Assembly (NCBI GenBank): GCA_028641055.1
Contig: CM054062.1
Span: 234,000,376 to 234,064,375 of the forward strand
Direction of reading: 5' to 3'
DNA from: Alopecurus myosuroides
Taxonomy: Eukaryota > Streptophyta > Magnoliopsida > Poales > Poaceae
Length of the DNA: 64,000 bases
Position numbers and translations under genes: made by a program. Shown here in pieces: positions 54,589-64,000 of the stretch. Under the pieces are notes generated by a model. It was not told the origin of the DNA and made no database searches. It saw only the letters and a program-made list of their open reading frames with translations. The number at the start of each line of letters is the position of its first letter. Position 1 is the stretch's first letter.

Positions 54589-54721
54589 TCCCCGGCAACG
54601 GCGCCCGAAATTCCTTGTTGCTTGCAGAGTTGACGAGGGAGTGGTTGATTCTTGATGGCTTTGAATCCCCGACAACGGCGCCAGAAATTCCTTGATGCTG
54701 ACAATGGCTGCAGAAATTCCT
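54589..54721 (-). other. Three tandem primer-binding-site-like copies (tRNA-Asp type)
   Basis: On the minus strand the block AAGGAATTTC plus TGGCGCCGTTG.CGGGGA occurs three times: next to the LTR (54721-54699, badly mutated), at 54694-54666 (one change), and at 54617-54589 (first T of TGGCGCC changed). TGGCGCCGTTGCCGGGGA is the usual Athila site. Confidence 0.8.
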
Positions 54722-56159
54722 TGTAGAAATTAATGTGTGTTGGGAACCCCAAGAAGAGGGTGTGATGAGTGCAGCGGTAAGAATTTCCCTCAGTTAAGAA
54801 CCAAGGTTATCAATCCAGTAGGAGGAAGAGAATCTTTGGAAGGTTGGTGCCACTAACGGTGGTGATGGCGCCTTACCGGTGTCAGCAACAACACGGAACC
54901 TGCACACAATACAACCAAAATACTTTGTCCCAACGGTACAGTGAGGTTGTCAATCTCACCGGTCTTGCTGAAAATAAAGATTAGTCGTATAGTGTGTAAA
55001 ATAGTGTATGCTTGCAGTAAGTAAAGAAAGCAGCAAATTGTAGTGGTTTGTTTAACAGTGTAAGAAAATGGACCGGGGTTCATAGGTTCACTAGTGGTGT
55101 CTCTCCATAAAAGATAGCATGCTGGGTGAACAAATTACAATTGGGCAATTGACAAATAAAGGTTGCACCATAGTGGACATTCATGACATGATGACTACAA
55201 TGATATTTAGTGCGGGCATTACAACAATATACATAGACCGTAATCCAATTGCATCTATGATTAATAATCCACCCTCAGGTTATCATCCGAACCCCCTTAG
55301 GTATTAAGTTGCAAGCAACAAATAATTGCATTAAAAAAAGTGTGTAATGTAAGCAATGATTGTACACATGGTCACTCACACCGCTGTTTTCTCCCTAGTG
55401 GCAACAACCCATCCTCCCCCGTCACGTTTCTGTCACTCGAGCACAGGCGAAAAGGAGGCATGAAACCACTATCAAGTATAAATACTCCCTGTTGGAGTCA
55501 CTAGCAACTACTTGGCCAGAGCAACCACTAGCAACGGAAAGCATGCAAGATCACAAATAGCATATGCAAATAAAGACTATAATCAACTTGACATAAGTTC
55601 AATATTCATCGGATCCCAGCAAACACAGCACAGAGAATTACATAAGAACAATCTCGATCATGTTAGGCAGCTCACGAGATCTAAACATGGAGGCATATGA
55701 AGAGGAGACAACCATCTAGATACTGCTATGGACCCGTATTCCAAGGATGAACTACGCACGCATCACTCTGGAGGCAGGCATGGTGATGAAGAGGCCTCCG
55801 GTGATGATCTCCTTTCCGGCAGGGTGCCGGGAGACAGCTTCAAACCCCCCTGATATAGGGTTGACGACGACGGCAGCTGTGGAACTTTTCGGGGATATTT
55901 GATCATGTGCCTAGGGTTTTCCATCCGGGGGGAATAAATTGGCGAAAGGGCAGAGGCGGTGGAGCCCTGGGGGCCCCACACCACCAGCTGGCGCCACCCC
56001 ATGGTGTGGCCTCCCTGGTGCCCGTCTTCGACTCCTCTTCGGTCTTCTGGATGCTTCCGGGGAAAATAGGCACTTCGGGCTTTGTGGGGTCCAATTCCGA
56101 GAATATTTCCAGAACAACTTTTCTAAAATAAAAAATAGCAGAAAACAGGGAACTAGCAC
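54722..56159 (-). repeat. 5' LTR of the Sabrina-like element (start missing)
   Basis: The minus-strand end is ...TTAATTTCTACA at 54722. The right limit, 56159, is the insertion point of the second Tat element, with AGCAC at 56155-56159 as the probable duplicated target. Short frames in 55119-56175 carry no domain. The missing LTR start should lie beyond the window. Confidence 0.72.
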
Positions 56160-56702
56160 TGTCGAGACATCGTAGTAGAGTTCATAGACGGGGGTGCCAT
56201 GAGACTACTAGTAGAGACGTGTGGGACGTGGTAGTACAACAACCAGGAACACCAAATTTACCCAGGTTTGGTACGTCGCAACTAGGCGACGTTCCTACTC
56301 CTGCAAATCTCACTAAATCAGGGTTGAAGCTTGAAGTATACAAAGTACAATGTGAGTAGGGTTTTGGTAACTCGACGAGGATCAACTTCTCGGCGAGTTG
56401 GCTTCTAGCTAAATTGTATGTGTTCTTCTCTCCCGTCTGGCTTTATATAAATAGCCGGGTTAGGACTTACAGAAAGGAAACCTAGAAGACTACGGAAAGT
56501 ATCTAACTTGGATGGCAAGAATCCGCCTTCTACTCCAAGTCGCACCACTTTGGGTCGTGGTCCGGGTTCTTCTAGAATCCGGCTTCTGCGCGTCAGCTTA
56601 CTGGGCCGCCTAATGGACTGTGATCCATTACCAACATGCCACCCTGGTAATCTGGCTCTTAGGACAATGCCGGACATACCCCTAATCGATATATATCCGA
56701 CA
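56160..56702 (-). repeat. 3' LTR of the second Tat element
   Basis: 543 bp, TGTCGAGACATCG...ATCCGACA in plus orientation. Sequence 56703-56725, purine-rich on the minus strand (GGCAGGATGAAGTCTCTAC), is the likely polypurine tract. TATATAAATAG near 56443 is a TATA-like site. Confidence 0.72.
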
Positions 56703-57321
56703 GTAGAGACTTCATCCTGCCACCTTTCGTCAATTCGTATTCTGTTTCGAGAAATGTTGGCGCTTTGTATCGATTCTTCTTTTTCCAAAAACTTCATAAT
56801 GCACAGCTCGGATTTCATCAAAATCCGCCTTTTTCTTCCACGAGTCTTCGCGGAGAAGGAATTTCTTGATGTGTAACTCAAAACTCGGATTTACCAGAAT
56901 CCGGCTTGTCTTCCACGAACCTTCATGGAGAAGAAACTTCGTGACGTCAGCGATGAAAACATGCTGAAATCACGGACGCTTGGGTTCCGTCAAAATCTTG
57001 AAACGTATCTATGACAGATTCTCGCGGGAAACGAGTAGATAACCATTATCGCCTCGTCCTCTCGTTTTCCGGAATTGCTGGGCGTGACACGCGTCGAGGA
57101 TCCAACGGCTAATATAGTCGGTGTAGCAATCTTGACGCATTTTCGGCTATAAATAGCCGCCTCGTCCCTCTGGATTTTCCTTCAGCTCCCTCTTCTCCTT
57201 CAAGCCCCCATCTCCATTGCCACAGAGCTCAAGTTTGCGAGAGTGAGAAGAGAATCGTGCGACCGCACCTTCCCCGGAAAACGCCATCGGAGGATCCGGA
57301 TCCTCGTCGCGCCGCCCGAAC
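56703..57321 (+). promoter_or_regulatory. Upstream region of the second antisense gene
   Basis: Two diverged copies of an approximately 80-bp unit lie at about 56805-56945 (CTCGGATTT...AATCCG...TCTTCCACGA..CTTC.).  A TATA box (GCTATAAATAGCC) is near 57147, in the same relation to the gene as in the first Tat element. No coding frame is supported. Confidence 0.55.
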
Positions 57322-60300
57322 ATGACCACCGGATAATCACCCCGCGCTACGGAAGAGAGCTCCGTCACTCACGACATCGACAATATCATCAATGATATAG
57401 ACCCGCAGCTGGACTCCCCCGTCCGCGCCACCGCGAGCGCGCCGAAGGGAAATGCCAGCAACTTGGCCCGCGGGGATCTTCGTCCCGTAGCCGAGAACGC
57501 GCCGTCGTCATGTGCCGTGCCGACCGCGCCTCTTGCCACCGAGCCAGCGGAAGAAAACCTCGCTCGCGGTGGCGAGGAGCTCGCCGTCGCGAGCGCCGCC
57601 GGAGCCGAAGAAGAAGCATAGGAAAGTTCCGGGAATTGGAGCCACTGCAACGTGGTCTCCTATCTCTTTCCGGCAATGGAGAAGGAAGGGTTCATCCTGG
57701 CGAAGAAATGGCGGTATGACGCGGATGAATCCGAGCCATCGCCGAAAGCCGGAGAAAGAGTCCTCCTCGCGTCGCATATCAACCGAGGTATCATACTGCC
57801 ACCTTCCTCCTTTTTTCTCCAGGTCCTAGACCATTACCAGATCCAGCAGCATAATCTCCCTCCCAATTCCATTCTGTACATTGCCGGCTTTCAGGTTTTG
57901 TTCGAAGGTTATTTAGGGTTAGAGCCTAGGCTAGACTTCTGGCATTATTGTTTCGGAGTCAAGCGAAACCCTTCTAAGGGAGCTCTCCCCACTTGCGGGA
58001 CCATTTCCTTCACCCTCCGTAGGTTTAGGGAGGACTGGTTCCCCAAGATAAAAACTTCGGAATCCGTCAAATTTTGGACGGGTTCCTTCTTCTATCATGA
58101 GGATGTCCCGTTTCCTGGAAAGGAAACGGGAATCCCACCTTTCATCAATTCCGAGGACACTCCCCAAGAGAATTGGGTTGTGGACGCGGTCTAGACCCTG
58201 CCGCCGGATCTAATGAGAATCAAACGACGCATCGCCAAGCTGGTTTCCGCCTCTCCTCCTCTCACTGCATGGACACGGTTCTATGCTGGCTTGAAAGGCG
58301 GATCCAGCCTCTGGCTCACCGCGGTCCCTGGCTAATGTGTGAATACACGGGACCCGAGGACGCGATGAGGGTGATGAACAAGTCCTTGTCAAAGAAGGAC
58401 TTGAAGAAACGCGTCAACCAGTTGGTCGCAACTTGCGACCAATATGAGGAAAGTCGGCCAATGTATACGGCCGCAAACCCGGCTCCAAAGGTAAAATTTC
58501 TAACACTTTGGGTATTGGTTTTGAGTTTCTTATTTCTCGGATGTTTTTTTCTAACTCGAACTTTGTCTTTTTTGACAGATTCTGACTCTTCCAGACTCGG
58601 ATCTTGCTTCTGACGCCGAGTTGGACGCTCTGCGCGCCAACTTTGCCGGCGGGCGGAAGCGAAAGAAACCCTCCACCACTCAGGAGGTGATTGATCTTGA
58701 CGGGATTCCCGTTGCAACTTCCAGGTAAATCATTCGGGTTTTTTCTTTTATCTGCTTTTTGTTGCAAGAACTTCTTTTCTTTCTCGGATTCTTATTTCTC
58801 GAGATTTCTTTCCTTTGTCTTTCCTTTTTAGTCTTGCTCCTACCACATTGAAGCCGAAAGCTTGAAAGAAGCATAAGGCAGTGGATAGCAGAGGATCACA
58901 ACTGTCTCCCGCTGCAGCCCCCGACACTTCGGTTGCCGTAGGAGAAGAGAGCTCGGCTGCAAGGGGGGAAGAATACCCTTTGCAGTCCAGCCAGCCCGTT
59001 GCGTCCGGGTCGGACGCGAGGGAAAGGGTGGTGCCGTAAAAGGGAGGTCCTTCTCGTGCTCTAGAGGAGGAACCTATCCCAGCTTTCGACAAAGAGTTTA
59101 AGGTAAAGGAAGAACCATTTGACGAACACGGGTATATAAAACCGTGGGCGACAAAACATTTTGCTCCAGCTCCCTTAATCCGTCCTTGGCCGCAATGCGG
59201 GCTTATTGTTAGGAATAACTTCGTATTTTCACCTCGGCAGGTCATCCCGGGTGGCCTTTTCCACGTTGGGATTCTTTTTGCAGACTATGCAAAAGAGTTC
59301 AACGAAAATCTGGCAAATTTGACGAAAATGAGCCAGATAATATCTCTAGCCCCCAAGCATTATGTCAAATGTATACATTTTTGACTTAATGCTTTTACGA
59401 TGACCTTGCTTGTTTTATGACTTAAGTGTTTTGTCTCTTTTCCGTGTTTCAGCAAACTGCTGAAAACATTAACATGGAAGTTTTCAGTAAACTTACAATC
59501 AAGAATAAGGAGGTGAAAACTCTCCTTAGCATTCTTGATGAGAAGGATGCAGAGCTGGCCTCCGTTCAGCAAAAGCTGGATGAATCAGCATATAAATTGT
59601 TCTCTGTTGTATTTTAGAATTTTTTCTAAGTATTTTTCCGAGTTTTTAACTCTTCATTTTATTTGCTTTTCAGCTTCTTTGGCGAAAGCCAAACAAATTG
59701 CTGAAGATGCTGGCAATGTCGAGAACCTCCGCAAAGAAAATATGGAACTTCACAAAATCAATGTGAAGCTCCAGAAGGACCTGGAGGCCAGCCAACTGGT
59801 TGTCGGCATTGCCGAGTCCAAGGCTTCTAGCCAGGCCGAGAAGGACCAGGCCACCATCAGGGACTTGGAGAATGCCCTGAACTAGCGCCTTGAGGAAGGC
59901 ACGGAGATGGACATGATTCTCGGTAAGTTCCTAAACTTTTACCGGAATTTTCTCTTTTCCTCCTCCGTTTTTCTCTAACTTTCTTTTGTTGATTTAAACA
60001 GAAGGGAACCCTTTGCTTACCCGGATTGATCGAATCCGGGCTTTCGGGAGAGTCTTCACCGCGCTGAAGTCTGCGGGGATGTTACTTATCAATAAGTACA
60101 TTCCCGACAAAGCAGGAGAACTCTCGGAAGTTAGCAAACTTCCGGAGGCAATCGAGGAGGTGGCGAACCGTAAGGATTCAAGGTTCCGTTCCGCGGCTCG
60201 CGGTGGTGCACGCATGGCCCTTGGGCTCATGCATATGCATTATACAACCGCCAAGTCTTGGCACATGGCGTCAGGTATCCCTCAAGGATATACAGACGCT

Positions 60301-60456
60301 CAGCGAGCCAACATCTTTGACTCCATCAAAGGCCACACCACCAAAATAGCAAAAATGGTGAACATCTCCACCTTCTACCCCGAGGAGGAAATTCCGGCAA
60401 TTCCCGAAGAATCAAGCAGCGAGGAGGAAGACTCGGATCCCGAAGAAGCTGCTTGA
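57322..60456 (+). pseudogene. Antisense gene of the second Tat element (gypsy-type transposon domain), broken
   Basis: The conserved domain is read at about 57760-58190 (ERVLLASHINRGIILPPSS...). The ATG at 57322 is followed at once by a stop, with more stops at about 57618 and 58192, a frame change near 58315, and others near 58863 and 59037. Splice sites still recognisable: donor at 58491, exon 58579-58724, acceptor before 58832. The 3' part (59689-59885, 60013-60456) keeps coiled-coil-like and acidic-tail sequence ending DPEEAA. Same layout as the intact gene at 34391-39391. Confidence 0.82.
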
Positions 60457-61063
60457 GTCATGGGTTGAAGATAGAAAAAATATAAGCATTACTATTCTTA
60501 CAATGTAATATTCATTGTATTGCTATCTATCCTTTGTATAAACAAGTACTCCGCTTTTGCAGTTTAATTTTATAAGTCTTTGCAAGTTTTTCGGGTTTTA
60601 ATTCCTTTGTCTTCTAAGTTCTCTGGTTTATATGCGTTAATTGTCCTTAGTGTTTGAAATGGCTCAATAGTACTTAATATTCACGCCAAGTGACTGGGTA
60701 TAACTGATCAATCAAAACTAGGAAATATGGATTGTACTAAGGCATTTTTACTTACTAATTTCAGTGACCCAACACATAAACAATCAGATAATACTTAGAG
60801 AAAAGCGAGGAATGTTGAAATTGTATGAAACTCTGGCACACAGGCACAATCTGGGTTTCCTTAAGCCTCCTTAGGCCGAAAAGCATTCAGTTTTATAACT
60901 CCGAGCACGCAAGCACAATTCGGGTTAACATTGAGTATTTTGAAAGATCATTGGGAAATAGATAAGACGAACTTATGCTTTGTATGAAAACAAATAAAAC
61001 AGTAATGCATGAATTCCGACAACTTTATTTCATGATCTCAAAGATGTTTACATAGAAATTGAA
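60457..61063. other. Spacer between antisense gene and pol of the second Tat element
   Basis: About 600 bp, AT-rich; no frame or motif that I recognise. It is the counterpart of 39392-40062. Confidence 0.6.
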
Positions 61064-63030
61064 CTAAGTGTAGAAGGGACGTAACTGTTGAATGCTCCAG
61101 GGTATCTTTGTCTCTCCGAGTTCGACGTCTATCTTTCTCTTTCTTTTGTGATTTCGACGGGATCATCTTCCGTGTCTCGAATATCTACAAGATAATAAGA
61201 TCCATTTTTCATAGCCTTGCTAATGACAAATGGTCCCTCCCAGACTGGGGCTAACTTGTGCTTTCTTTCCTATACCAATCTTAGCACTAAGTCACCTTCT
61301 TTGAAAGAACGGTGTCTGATTTTCCGACTATGGTAGCGTTGCAATCCTTGCTGGTAAATGGCGGATCTTTGAAGGACAAGTTCTCGTTCTTCCTCTAAGA
61401 GATCGACGGCATCCTGTCGCGAGCTTTTGGCATCCGAGTCATCGTAAGCCTGCACTCTTGGGCTATCATGGAGCATGTCCGTTGGAAGCATTGCTTCTGC
61501 GCTGTAAACCAAGAAAAACAGGGTTTGCCCCGTTGATCTATTTGGTGTCGTTCAAATAATCCAAAGCACGGAAGGAAATTCTTCTACCCATGCTCCAGCT
61601 GCTCTATGAAGAGGAGATTCGAGTCTTGGGCGTATTCCTTGCAGGACTGAGCTATTCATTCTTTCAACCTGCCCATTGGATCGTGGATGAGCCACATATG
61701 CAAGATCTAGGCATATTCCTGTTGGCCGGCAATATTTTGCCAACTCTCCAATAGAGAAATTTGTCCCGTTGTCGGTGATTATATTGTGTGGAATGCCATA
61801 TCTCATGACTACGTCAATGATGAAGTTTCTGGCAGTCACACCGTCAAGTTTCTTGATGGGTTTCGCCTCCACCCACTTGGTATACTTATCCACTGCAACG
61901 AGTAGATGTGTAAGTCCGCCTCTTGCAGTTTTGAGTGGTTCCATCATATCTAGCCCCCATACCATGAACGACCATGTTATAGGGATAGTTTTGAGTGTTT
62001 GAGCTGGCATATTCGTCTGCTTGGCGTAATACTGGCATGCAACACATGTGTTTACTATGTGTTCGACATCTGTCTTGGCTGTGAGCCAGAAAAACCCTGC
62101 ACGGAATGCTTTTTTGACTATGCTTTTTGATTGAGAATGATGTCCGCAATCTCCTACGTGGATTTCTTGCAAGATTTCTCGTCCTTCCTCTAGCGAAATA
62201 CATCGCTGAAAAATTCCGGTAGTGCTACGCTTATACTGGCAACCATTGATTATCGTGTATCCTTTGTATCGGCGCTGTATCTGCCTTTGCAAGACCTCGT
62301 CTGATCCATCCGGGAACTTCTGATCAACTAAGAAGTTTAAGTATGGAATCGTCCAATCCGGGTTAACGAGCAGAACTTCAATTAACTCGGAAACGAGAGG
62401 ATAATCAACATCTCCACCTTTGATCGATGGTTCGTGCAAGTGTTGGACAAACACATCAGGTGGTATTGTTTTCACTATTTCCGACCCCATGCGGGCTAAT
62501 GCATCAGTGTTCCAATTTTTCTCCCTTTTGATATGAAGTACTTCAAATCCAAGAAAGCAAATGGCAAACTCGTCCACAGTTTTCCGATATTCGGCCATTA
62601 TGGGGCTTTTAGCATCCCATGTTTGGTTTAGCTGATGATGCACCAAATCCGAGTCACCGTAACAGAGTATACGTGTGACACCTATTTCTTTTGCAATATG
62701 CAAGCCATGAAGCAATGCTTCGTATTCTGCCACGTTGTTACTGGCGTTGAAGTTTATCTGTAATACATACTCCATAATGTGACCTTTTGGGTATTTTAGC
62801 ACTACACCAGCTACATCGCCTTCCTTCATCTTGGATCCATCAAAATGCATGACCCAGTATTCTGAATCCAGCATTGGTGTGTTCTCTATTGCTTCAGTCC
62901 AATCAGTGACAAAATCTGCCGACACCTGGGATTTAATTGTTGTCCGGGGTTGGTACTTAATGTCGAACGCAGCTAGCTCAATGCCCCATTTGGCTACTCG
63001 GCCTGTTGCATCCGCATTGTTAATGATATC
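61064..63030 (-). pseudogene. Second Tat pol: archaeal-type RNase H and integrase, broken and truncated
   Basis: The frame is open from the cut at 63030 to 61552: RNase H connection (NADATGRVAKW), archaeal-type RNase H (FDGSK, ASNNVAEYEA, CYGDSDLV), integrase finger and the D, D, E residues (WGLDMMEP, ITDNGTNF, NGQVERMN). An in-frame TGA near 61550 and a TAG at about 61270 interrupt it, and the C-terminal LRPFYT ending at 61064 is in yet another frame. RT and everything upstream are missing at 63030. Confidence 0.85.
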
Positions 63031-63870
63031 TATTGGGGGAAAGATAACCTGGTACCCCTAAGGACAAAGAAAGTATGACCAGGCAGAGGCGAGACCCGAC
63101 CAGGAAGGAGACCCGGCCAGGAAGGAGACCCGGCCAGAGGAGTCAGGGGATAACTCAACTTCGGAAGATTCCATAGAAGGAAGATTCTGGAAGACCCGGA
63201 AACCTTGTACAAATTGGAGACTCAAGACTTGGAGGTCACGAAGGAGACCTAGATTTGGACTCTTAATATGGTATGACCCAGTTTTTACCTTGTACGACCA
63301 GGAGACCAGCCGCCCATATAAGCAGGCTCCTAGGTCATAGAGACTAAGAGATTTCGAGTACAAACCCTAGATTCAAGGTACACGAGAGCTGGTTGATGGA
63401 GGGATAATAACCCGGTAGGCCAACTCCAAGGTGTAACCTGGCCCAAAGGACGCTGCGCAAGATCCGGCTAAGGATAGAGAAACTTCTGGAAGGCCCAAGT
63501 TTGTAGACCTCGTAACCCGGATTGTGGGTTACGGTAAAGGAAAGTTAGGGTTTGTATGCGGTGTCCGGGTAGGGTTTAGGGTGTGTCTTGGAGGGTAAGC
63601 CAGGGGGTACGGGTACTATATAAACCGACCCCTAGGTTTAGTTGAGAGAGATCTAAGAACCCTAGCAATATCGCTTGATATCGAGCATCTAGTGTAATCC
63701 TAGAGTTGAGTTATTATATCAAGATCGGAGACTCGGCGACTTTGATTGCCGGCTACCAGATCGAGCTGCATCATGTTTTCCTCTGAGCTAAACCCTCTCC
63801 CAAACGCCTGTGTCGTCTTGCCCCAAGATCAGTTACCCCCGGTAACGTCTGCCGTGATTATCCCACGACA
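63031..63870 (+). repeat. 5' LTR of the third Tat element
   Basis: It ends CCCACGACA just before the primer-binding site. The start is set by the end of pol homology; it reads TATTGGGGG where TG is expected, so either the first G mutated or the edge is a few bases off. A TG-starting similar sequence at 63397 is a less likely alternative. Two TATA-like sites (63314, 63617) and a 17-bp triplet repeat (about 63090-63140) are inside. Confidence 0.65.
63617..63624 (+). promoter_or_regulatory. TATA box of the third Tat LTR
   Basis: TATATAAA, about 250 bp before the LTR end, at a position expected for the start of the R region. Confidence 0.6.
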
Positions 63871-64000
63871 GTTGGCGCCCACCGTGGGGCCTGCGTCCAA
63901 AGGTGTTTACATCACGGGAGAAGCTCGGAAGAACATGGAGAATCTTGTCGTCGGCGAGATCTGCATCGACCACAAAGGAGGAAAGACGGTGGACGATTCC
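63773..64000 (+). CDS. Start of gag of the third Tat element (partial)
   Basis: An ATG at 63773 inside the LTR opens 76 codons without a stop to the window edge, reading through the LTR end and primer-binding site as PRQLAPTVG. The next in-frame ATG is at 63935, just after the leader, and is the conventional choice. The first Tat element has the same frame through its primer-binding site. Confidence 0.55.
   Translation, partial: MFSSELNPLPNACVVLPQDQLPPVTSAVIIPRQLAPTVGPASKGVYITGEARKNMENLVVGEICIDHKGGKTVDDS
63872..63889 (+). other. Primer-binding site of the third Tat element
   Basis: TTGGCGCCCACCGTGGGG, identical to the first Tat element's site and one base after the LTR end. Confidence 0.88.

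Larger units (their letters stand above)
50941..56159 (-). mobile_element. Sabrina-like Athila-group element, non-autonomous, end-truncated
   Basis: Minus-strand order: 5' LTR (56159 to 54722, its start lost to the second Tat insertion), a tripled primer-binding site, a gag-only coding part, a long non-coding stretch, polypurine tract, and a 48-bp stub of the 3' LTR. No pol is seen. Gag-only elements of this kind are abundant in wheat and barley; the name Sabrina-like is from recalled sequence resemblance. Confidence 0.75.
56160..63030 (-). mobile_element. Second Tat element, decayed, 5' part missing
   Basis: Contains its 3' LTR, a broken antisense gene and the second half of pol. At about 63030 pol is cut by the LTR of a third Tat element; RT, gag and the 5' LTR would lie to the right of the window. 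Protein similarity to the first Tat element is clear but the LTRs are unrelated in sequence, so this is another family. Confidence 0.85.
63031..64000 (+). mobile_element. Third Tat element, 5' end only
   Basis: LTR, primer-binding site and gag start in plus orientation, inserted in the pol of the second Tat element. The rest is beyond the window. Confidence 0.75.

Overview
The window looks like intergenic DNA of a large grass genome, most likely Triticeae (wheat, barley, rye or a relative). I find no host gene, tRNA gene, rRNA gene or CRISPR array. Nearly every base belongs to LTR retrotransposons nested in one another. The Triticeae placement is inference. It rests on a Copia LTR whose minus-strand start resembles the BARE/WIS/Angela group, an Athila-type element of the kind common in wheat intergenic DNA, and very long Tekay-type LTRs.

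Layout. (1) 1-27136: a plus-strand Ty3/Gypsy chromovirus of Tekay type, cut by the window start, with broken gag-pol (2977-5788 and 21666-23196) and a second LTR at 23234-26779. That LTR is followed by 357 bp of a second internal region, so this is a truncated tandem unit and not a simple element. (2) 5789-21665: a complete non-coding LARD-like element inserted into its pol, with two 6048-bp LTRs (two differences seen by eye), a 3781-bp internal domain and a perfect ACAGC target duplication. (3) 27137-27206 and 50616-50940: two halves of one Athila gag on the minus strand, split by (4) a minus-strand Copia element, 27207-50615. The Copia element is itself split by (5) 32798-47957: a minus-strand Tat-lineage Gypsy element with 887-bp LTRs, TACAC duplication, long gag-protease and pol frames, and an apparently intact eight-exon gene on the opposite strand (34391-39391). 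(6) 50941-56159: a minus-strand Sabrina-like non-autonomous Athila element with only a 48-bp stub of its 3' LTR. (7) 56160-63030: a second, decayed Tat element whose antisense gene and pol are both broken. (8) 63031-64000: the 5' LTR, primer-binding site and gag start of a third Tat element (plus strand) that runs out of the window.

Relative ages agree with the nesting. LTR pairs differ by about 3.6% (Copia), 2.0% (Tekay), 1.0% (first Tat) and 0.03% (LARD), from hand counts. At the usual grass rate of 1.3e-8 per site per year these are roughly 1.4, 0.8, 0.4 and 0.01 million years.

How the parts relate. The LARD has no enzymes but shares several cis signals with the Tekay element it interrupts, so a Tekay-type element is its likely helper. 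In the Tat elements, gag-pol and the antisense gene converge on a shared 3' region. In both Tat elements whose 5' end is visible, the gag reading frame runs back through the primer-binding site into the LTR, and the same heptapeptide is read from the primer-binding site.
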